From: Cristatella mucedo
Lineage: Eukaryota > Bryozoa > Phylactolaemata > Cristatellidae
Direction of reading: 5' to 3'
Length of the DNA: 64,000 bases
Assembly: GCA_009760855.2 (NCBI GenBank)
Contig: WPIO01000011.1
Location: forward strand, 5,463,501-5,527,500
Shown piece after piece: positions 58,408-64,000 of this stretch; the first letter of the stretch is position 1; every line of letters starts with the position of its first letter. The notes beneath the pieces are model-generated. The model worked only from the letters and a program-made list of their open reading frames with translations, made no database searches and was not told the DNA's origin. A program made the translations under genes and the position numbers.

Positions 58408-61400
58408 GTAGCGTACGGCCTGCCAGCGTGGAAGTCGCCTCGAGGCTCGCGCCGCAGTCTGGGCAGCAGATAGACAGTTGGCAGTTGAAGGCCGCCGCCG
58501 CCGCCGCTCCAGTGCGCTCTGCTGCTTGCTAGCGGCTCGTGCTCGCGCATCCGTGCCGGCCCCGAAGCAGAGGCGAAAGTCCCGCCCGCTAAGCTGGCCG
58601 AACTCGCCCGTCTGCTATAGCAGCTGTTACTCGCGCTCACCGCTGTTGTTCTTGGCTACAGGTGGCCACCAGCTACTGTCCCGCCAACAACCGACCGATC
58701 GCTCGAGTCACCCAAGTGAGTAGCGTACCCGGCCGAGAGGGAATGCTGTAAGGGCTCGACGGAGCTTTATGTTCCCCCTGGTCCAAGCAATTACAAATGG
58801 CGTTATGCAACCTCTATATTCTAGTATTTTCATGTGTTGCTATGCATGCAGTCTAGGGAATAGAAATCGTATGCAGTGGCGGTACCATGGCCTGTGAGGT
58901 TTATCCAAGTTGCGACGGTTGAAAACTTATAATAACAATAATAACAATAATAATAATAATAATAATAATACAAATGTGTAGCACCCTCAGAGAACTCGTT
59001 CTCTTTCTATGTACTTTGCATGTGCTGTACAAGAAGCATCGTTGAATGGTTAATAATAATAATAATACATTCGTGTAACACCCTCAGAGAACTCAATCTC
59101 TTTCTAGGCACGTTGCATATGCTGCAATGGATGCAGCATCTAATGGTTAATGGTAACATGCTCAATAACAGCGAGTATAGGATGCCACGCCGATGCCGAT
59201 CCCCACAGTTAGAGATGACATGCACTGAGTCAGCATGCAAGTATGGTTAGAGGACTTGGAAAAAGAGAATTAAGCGGCTTTGTATGTACTTTAAAAATTC
59301 TGGAAAGGAAGCATGTTAACTGATCATTGATATAGTGTACAATTTTAGCACGATTAATTACACCCAGGACATTTCAAATGGAAGGAGCAGATGCCGTTAA
59401 GAAAAGGTGGAGTTTTAGGTTCTTTTGAAATGTCAGTAAGTTAAGGGATAACCTTAATGTCAGTCGATAGTGAGTTCCAGGCTTTTGAGCATAGGACCGA
59501 AGGTGTGGTCTTCAGAGGATCTGAGGTTAATAATAATAATAATAATAATAATACATTTTATATAGCACCCTCAGAGAACTCAATCTCATTCTAGGCACTT
59601 CACATTTGCTGAAAATGTAGCACGATCGAATGCTTTGTGGTAGCATGCTCAATAAGCAACAGGAATAACATGGTTAGGTGTGACATGCACAGGGTCAGCA
59701 TAGAGGCACAGATAGATGACTTGAATCCGGGAAATAGCTTGACGATGGGAAGCTTGATTAGAAATTAATTCAGGTAGGTTGCTTGAACAAGGGAAAAAGT
59801 GAACGACATAGCGTTGAAATAATCAAGCTGCTTGGTGTGGAGCCAGTGCAGATTGGTAAGAGTTGATCTAATGTGGCAGTTGTGCCATTCTGGACTGGCA
59901 AGCCTAGCTTCAGAGTTTGGCATCGACTTATGGACGAATCTTATTGCACACCAGTAGGACATGTAAATAGTGAGTTACTGAAGTCTAGACAGATGACACA
60001 ATTACTTGCACCAGCTTGGCTATGCCATCCTTATCTAAACAAGCCTGATTTTTGCAAATCCTAAATGGCTGAAAGTAGGCAGACTTGACTGTAGATGTCA
60101 TGCGACCGATGTTAAGGTCACAGACTAATGTGGCCATCTAATAAAAGGTCATTGTGGAACAGGACACACACATTGAGTGCAGATGCTACAGGACATCTGT
60201 TGGTCGAGCCCATGGTAGTAGGCTTGCGCCCAGAGCTAACATGTTTGTTCTGTTGAAATTCAATTTGAGAAAGTTTTCTCCTATCCAAATGCGGTTGTCA
60301 GCAATAGATGTTTTTAAGAAAATTAAGTTTGGTATTCAGGAAGGAAGGAAGGAATCAAAGCATGGGTACAGCTGTGTCTCATGATCTGCATGAAAAGGAA
60401 ATCCTAGATTGTGCTAGGGGAATAGATCGGCAAGACTGAGAGTATCCCCTGTGACAGGAAGTAGACCTAGAATGGATTCGTGGGCTACTCCATGCTAAGA
60501 AAATGCTAGCTGGTTTAACAGCTCCTTTTTGTATAGCAACAGAAGAGCCTTTGCGGCTATCACCACCACTTGTAGTGGCGACGAAGGATCGCACACCGCA
60601 GGATTCGAACCCACGACTTCGGGGCCGAGGTCGTGAAAAGCAACCGCCTTACCTAGTGAGCCATTACGGCTCACCTGCTTTAGAGGCTCATCGAATTACC
60701 GTTGACATTTGGCATCTGTGCGCTGAAATCTCCCGCTGTGATAGGACCTAAAGCATTGCAATGCAGTGCCAGTGATACCCGGGTGAAACGATTGGAGCTG
60801 AATGACTTGGTGTTTGTTATTGTGTGCATGCATGTACGTGCTCACGTTGGCTAGGATTTGCAAGTCTGCTGCTCAATGTAACTGACACCTGTGACATCAT
60901 TGACGAGCATGGATCCATCCTCAGAGTCCTTCTCTCCGTGCCAGCTCACTGAATTTACCTAGCAGCAGGACTGAGTAAAGTTTGGTTGCCCTCTTTAGTT
61001 GTGGCTACGTGCACACTGATACACCAGTGACAAGACAGGGCTAATCAAATACTCCCTCCTGAATGGCTTCGACGTTAGCCTCTCCCTTGCTGCATGGCAA
61101 CCTCTCGTGGTTACCCGAATGCTGTCTTATTCGATGATTGAAAGATCTGCTGTGTTTTCCTGTGAATAATCTTAATACTCTCCTTTACCTTTTATTTCTT
61201 GAGACATTGTCTCGAGAAAGATTTTGTTTGTGTGCACGTGCATATGATAATAAGAAAAATACATTTGTTTAGCGCCCTTAGGAGACCCAATCGCTTTCTA
61301 GGCACTTTACATATGCAGCAGAAGAAGCGTGACCATATGATAATGCAGCTGCCGAGCTGCCGTGTGTGTGTGTGAGTGACTCCTGTCCTGCTGTGCAGAT

Positions 61401-63108
61401 GCTGTTGGAGTGAGCACCCCTGCTTATCCTGCATTTTTGACCATAGGCTTCCGTGTTCCCGAATTGTTCTCGCTGTTCTGTCTCAATTCCAGCGTTTTGC
61501 TTTGTTAATGTCATGTCGCCAGTATGTCGATACGGCAGCCGTGATTAAATGGTTATCACAACGCCAGGGGCACAAGCTGCAGATAGGTGAGGGGTTCTGG
61601 CTGTGCTTATCCTACACAGAAGGCTCTTTTAAATCACAAGCATAGAGTTTGAAGAGCCACTAATGCCGTTCGCTCATCACTATGGCAAATTTCGTTTTTA
61701 TTGTGGTGACGTCTACTTAGGGCACATGAGACGCAGCATATGTCTATCCTCTTGTTTTGTCGTGCATCGTGCACATGCTTAACATAGTCACGACGCATTG
61801 GCTACATTGAGCTGTTGTGTTAGGACCAGCAGCAAGTTCAGCGATTGACTGTGTGAAGCAGGAGCAGCAAAGGTTGACATTATCTGCAGCTACTGTACTA
61901 GCAGCGTAAGCTCAGGAGCAGCTGCTGCTCTCCAATGCAGTGTTCATTCGCCTGAATCGATAGTTAAAGCTGTCCTGTCTTTAAATCGATTTGTTTTACC
62001 TTTTCAGCTGCTGAGCTGGCCTCGGTGCTGATTGACCATCGTGGGTCTCTTGTGTTTTAGGCTAATGCTGCTGATCTTAACAAAGTGGTGCTTGCTGCTA
62101 AAGAGGCCTGGAATGCATGGGCAGAGGTATGACGTAATGTTGCTGCATTCGACCTTGACATTGCCGTGCTGCTTAATAGCGTCTTAGTCGATTGCATCTC
62201 AGCTCAATTTCAGTTCGAAGAGATTAGGCCAATATGCCAGGCATAGTGTGTGCCATCATGGACACGTGTGGGAAGATCAGACTGTGTGACACCAAAGTTT
62301 TTTTTGGAATGCAAGAACTTTTAGATGAGGAACCTTCCTATATAAGGATGACATTTGCGATGACTGGTATATAGATACATTTGCGATGACTGGTATATAA
62401 ATACATGTAGGTGGTAACAGATGCGTGTCCGTGGATAGCCACTGCTCAATTTTCATCTGCAGCCAATCGAGAAACTTTACGATCGTCACACTTCCGAGAT
62501 CTCTCTCGTTCTCAAGTGACAGCAAATGTACTAGCCACTGCACGACAAGCTAGTTTCGACACCAAACCGTTATTACACTGTAGACATTGCTGGTTCGGCG
62601 CTAGATCACACTCGAGACAAGTTGAAGGGGCGTATCGACCCCGAACGTTCACCAGTGTAGATGAAGCCTAAAGCGTGCTTGCTTAGCATGCCACTTTTCA
62701 CTGTAGGTTGAGAGCAGCGCTTGCTCCTCTGGAGTAAGCTTTAAGTATGCTATTGAATTCAGCAGGAGGCCGCAGATGTATTGAGCAAACGTTTTGATTA
62801 CGCCTAGGTGCCCGCGCCCCGAAGAGGAGAGATAGTCCGTCAGATTGGAGATGGCCTGCGACAGAAGAAGAATCAGCTTGGGAAATTGGTAGGAAAAATA
62901 GGCCCGCTGCGTTTTCCTGACTTTGTGCGCGTGCACTTCGGTGACACGATCTTGGCAGTAGTATATTGCCTCTTCTGCGAATAGATCAGCCTCGAGATGG
63001 GTAAGATTCTCGCCGAAGGTGAAGGCGAAGTGCAGGAATATGTGGATGTCTGCGACTATGCTGTGGGCCTGTCGAGGATGTTCGGCGGCAAGATATTTCC
63101 CTCTGAAA
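58204..63108 (+). CDS. ALDH7A1: ALDH7A1 (antiquitin), 5' five exons, continues beyond the window
   Basis: The predicted NAD-dependent alpha-aminoadipic semialdehyde dehydrogenase of lysine breakdown. Exons are 58204-58407, 58662-58715, 62061-62126, 62808-62888 and 62985-63108, giving 176 residues with all phases closing. Matches to the human protein are [63 protein letters not shown] and [20 protein letters not shown] with [11 protein letters not shown]. Residues 1-28 are Ala/Ser/Arg-rich without acids, as in a mitochondrial presequence. Met29 then starts a form without it, as in human ALDH7A1. The active-site Cys and most of the NAD-binding domain lie past the right edge; no further exon was found by 64000. 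Intron 2 (3.3 kb) is full of LINE A and SINE sequence. Identity is very secure. Confidence 0.94.
58662..58715 (+). CDS. ALDH7A1: ALDH7A1 exon 2
   Basis: 18 codons reading [18 protein letters not shown]. The acceptor is gttcttggctacag and the donor gtgagt. Confidence 0.93.
58930..59260 (-). mobile_element. Two LINE A 3' tails in tandem
   Basis: The first (58930-59045) and second (59055-59260) copies each start with an AAT run, then ACCCTCAGAGAACTC. The second also keeps the GACATGCACTGAGTCAGCAT block. Confidence 0.8.
59528..60820 (-). mobile_element. Old LINE A copy interrupted by a SINE
   Basis: An AAT run and LINE A 3' end at 59528 lead (minus strand) into decayed ORF2 pieces matching the thumb and connection region. 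The copy resumes after the SINE at about 60681 with pieces matching GITGTAQQWFRSYLSGRLQS of the copy at 19833-21600. Many stops and indels are present. It lies in ALDH7A1 intron 2, antisense to the gene. Confidence 0.75.
60495..60680 (-). mobile_element. tRNA-derived SINE, subfamily 1, nested in LINE A
   Basis: Full-length copy: tail ATGCTAGCTGGTTTAACAGC, body TCACCACCACTTGTAGTGGC, B box region GGATTCGAACCCACGACTTC, head TTACCTAGTGAGCCATTACG. LINE A sequence continues on both sides. Confidence 0.9.
61248..61340 (-). mobile_element. LINE A 3' tail fragment
   Basis: An AAT-like run is followed by TAGCGCCCTTAGGAGACCCA and CTTTCTAGGCACTTTACATA, the reverse complement of the terminal hairpin. Confidence 0.75.
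62061..62126 (+). CDS. ALDH7A1: ALDH7A1 exon 3
   Basis: 22 codons reading [20 protein letters not shown], then AE. The acceptor is cttgtgttttag and the donor gtatga. Confidence 0.92.
62808..62888 (+). CDS. ALDH7A1: ALDH7A1 exon 4
   Basis: 27 codons reading [20 protein letters not shown], then KNQLGKL. The acceptor is gattacgcctag and the donor gtagga. Confidence 0.92.
62985..63108 (+). CDS. ALDH7A1: ALDH7A1 exon 5
   Basis: 41 codons plus one base, from [16 protein letters not shown] through [20 protein letters not shown] to FPSE. The acceptor is ctcttctgcgaatag and the donor A|gtacgg, leaving phase 1 for an exon outside the window. Confidence 0.92.
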
Positions 63109-64000
63109 GTACGGCGCTTCACGCTTGGGCTGCTGCGTTGCTAGCGAAGCTCTCAAGTCTTTTGCTGCTCAAACATTTTCTAGTTGCTTGAATCCATGAC
63201 AATTACTAGGCTGTTTTCTAGAATGTGCTGTGCTTGTGCGTGAATGAACTGCTCTGTGTCTGTGTGTGTAGTGCCTGCTTTTAGACATCTGGCAGTATGC
63301 AGCAAGGGGCCTTTGAGGTGCTTTAGTTCTCTCTAGTATGTCTGCCAGGTTTATCGTTTGACACAGGTTGAGCTCGTGTATCTGTGATGATGGCCTTTGA
63401 GTAAGGTCTTTCCATTTATGAATAATAGAAGACAGCCTGCCGATATTGCCTCTTAGTATTTACCCTTGACTTCCTTGACAGTTCTTTCCACTTAGCAATT
63501 ATGAGTTATGGACCATGGTCTGAATATAAATTGAGTTCTTCATTAGAAGTGGCAGTTTGGATCCACTTTAGATTATTGGAAAATGACAGATTAGTCACAT
63601 TCAACGAAACCCATTGCTGCTTGCCATGCATAAGATGGCGAGTGAGCATTGCCATTAGTTGGCATTTTGGTTTCCATAGCAAGCCTTGTGGCTGCATTTA
63701 AACCGATCATTTGTAAGACTTTCGATGTTTCTATGAGAACTAAGTAAGCATGCCAGTAACAAATTCAAAGAACAGGCTTGCCCATCTGTGCACAGCCGAG
63801 GTCGAACTTCTTCAGTGTGTGTCTTGTCGTAGTTGTCACTGTTTAAAGAGGGAACCTGGCACAGTGGACGTAATAATATTTCTCAACTCCCTGCGGCTTG
63901 CCGTGCGTTGCTGCACGAGCTTCGAGAACCAATCGCCAGTCGTTGCGCACTGACAGCAGCAGCAGCAGCGATCGTCGTTTGCTGTTGCTCTCATGGCAGT
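63109..64000. other. ALDH7A1 intron 5 (partial), nothing recognised
   Basis: The block expected next in the protein ([20 protein letters not shown] in human ALDH7A1) was not found in any frame before the window ends. No repeat family of this window was recognised here either. Confidence 0.5.

Noticed and set aside
60590-60650. tRNA gene suggested by B-box-like GGATTCGAACCC
   Set aside because: The same sequence recurs with a constant non-tRNA body and tail at five or more sites, so these are SINEs; no complete cloverleaf was found.

Overview
The window is nuclear DNA of an animal, most likely an aquatic invertebrate. It has spliced genes with GT-AG introns of about 0.1 to 10 kb, mixed base composition, abundant microsatellites, LINE fragments of the CR1/L2 type and tRNA-derived SINEs. 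The phylum could not be fixed from the sequence. Almost all of the longer open reading frames are products of simple repeats or retroelement fragments. Three real genes were assembled by hand from conserved protein blocks, splice sites and closing intron phases.

Gene 1, minus strand, 18571 to 4733: an ELAC1-type short-form tRNase Z (tRNA 3'-end endonuclease) in nine exons. The joined coding sequence is 1083 nt (360 residues), close to the human protein, and has all expected metallo-beta-lactamase motifs. Its last intron has a GC-AG boundary.

Gene 2, plus strand, 30208 to 49753: a tau/MAP2/MAP4-family microtubule-associated protein in nine exons (1359 nt, 452 residues). The N-terminus is basic, Ala/Pro/Ser-rich and probably disordered. 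It is followed by five microtubule-binding repeats and a tau-like C-terminal flank. Four repeats sit one per exon in exons of exactly 90 nt, all phase 0, a layout that would permit in-frame exon skipping. Intron 1 carries (GT)46, (CTG)45 and a further (GT)23 tract.

Gene 3, plus strand, from 58204 past the right edge: an ALDH7A1 (antiquitin) gene, of which the first five exons (176 residues) are present. They include a mitochondrial presequence and an internal Met29 at the same position as the alternative start of human ALDH7A1.

The rest is repeats. LINE A is a CR1/L2-like element whose 3' end has a conserved hairpin followed by (ATT)n; more than twenty fragments are present, one with most of a reverse transcriptase. 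LINE B is a second element of the same type. A tRNA-derived SINE occurs in at least two subfamilies. Element C is an unclassified repeat of about 470 bp with three copies, one having its terminal module flipped. Nested insertions show that LINE A is older than a SINE copy, and that a SINE copy is older than a LINE B copy. The intergenic stretches (18.6-30.2 kb and 49.8-58.2 kb) hold repeats and no gene I can support, apart from a possible C2H2 zinc-finger fragment near 53.3 kb. I found no CRISPR array, operon, rRNA or intact tRNA gene, as expected for such a genome.
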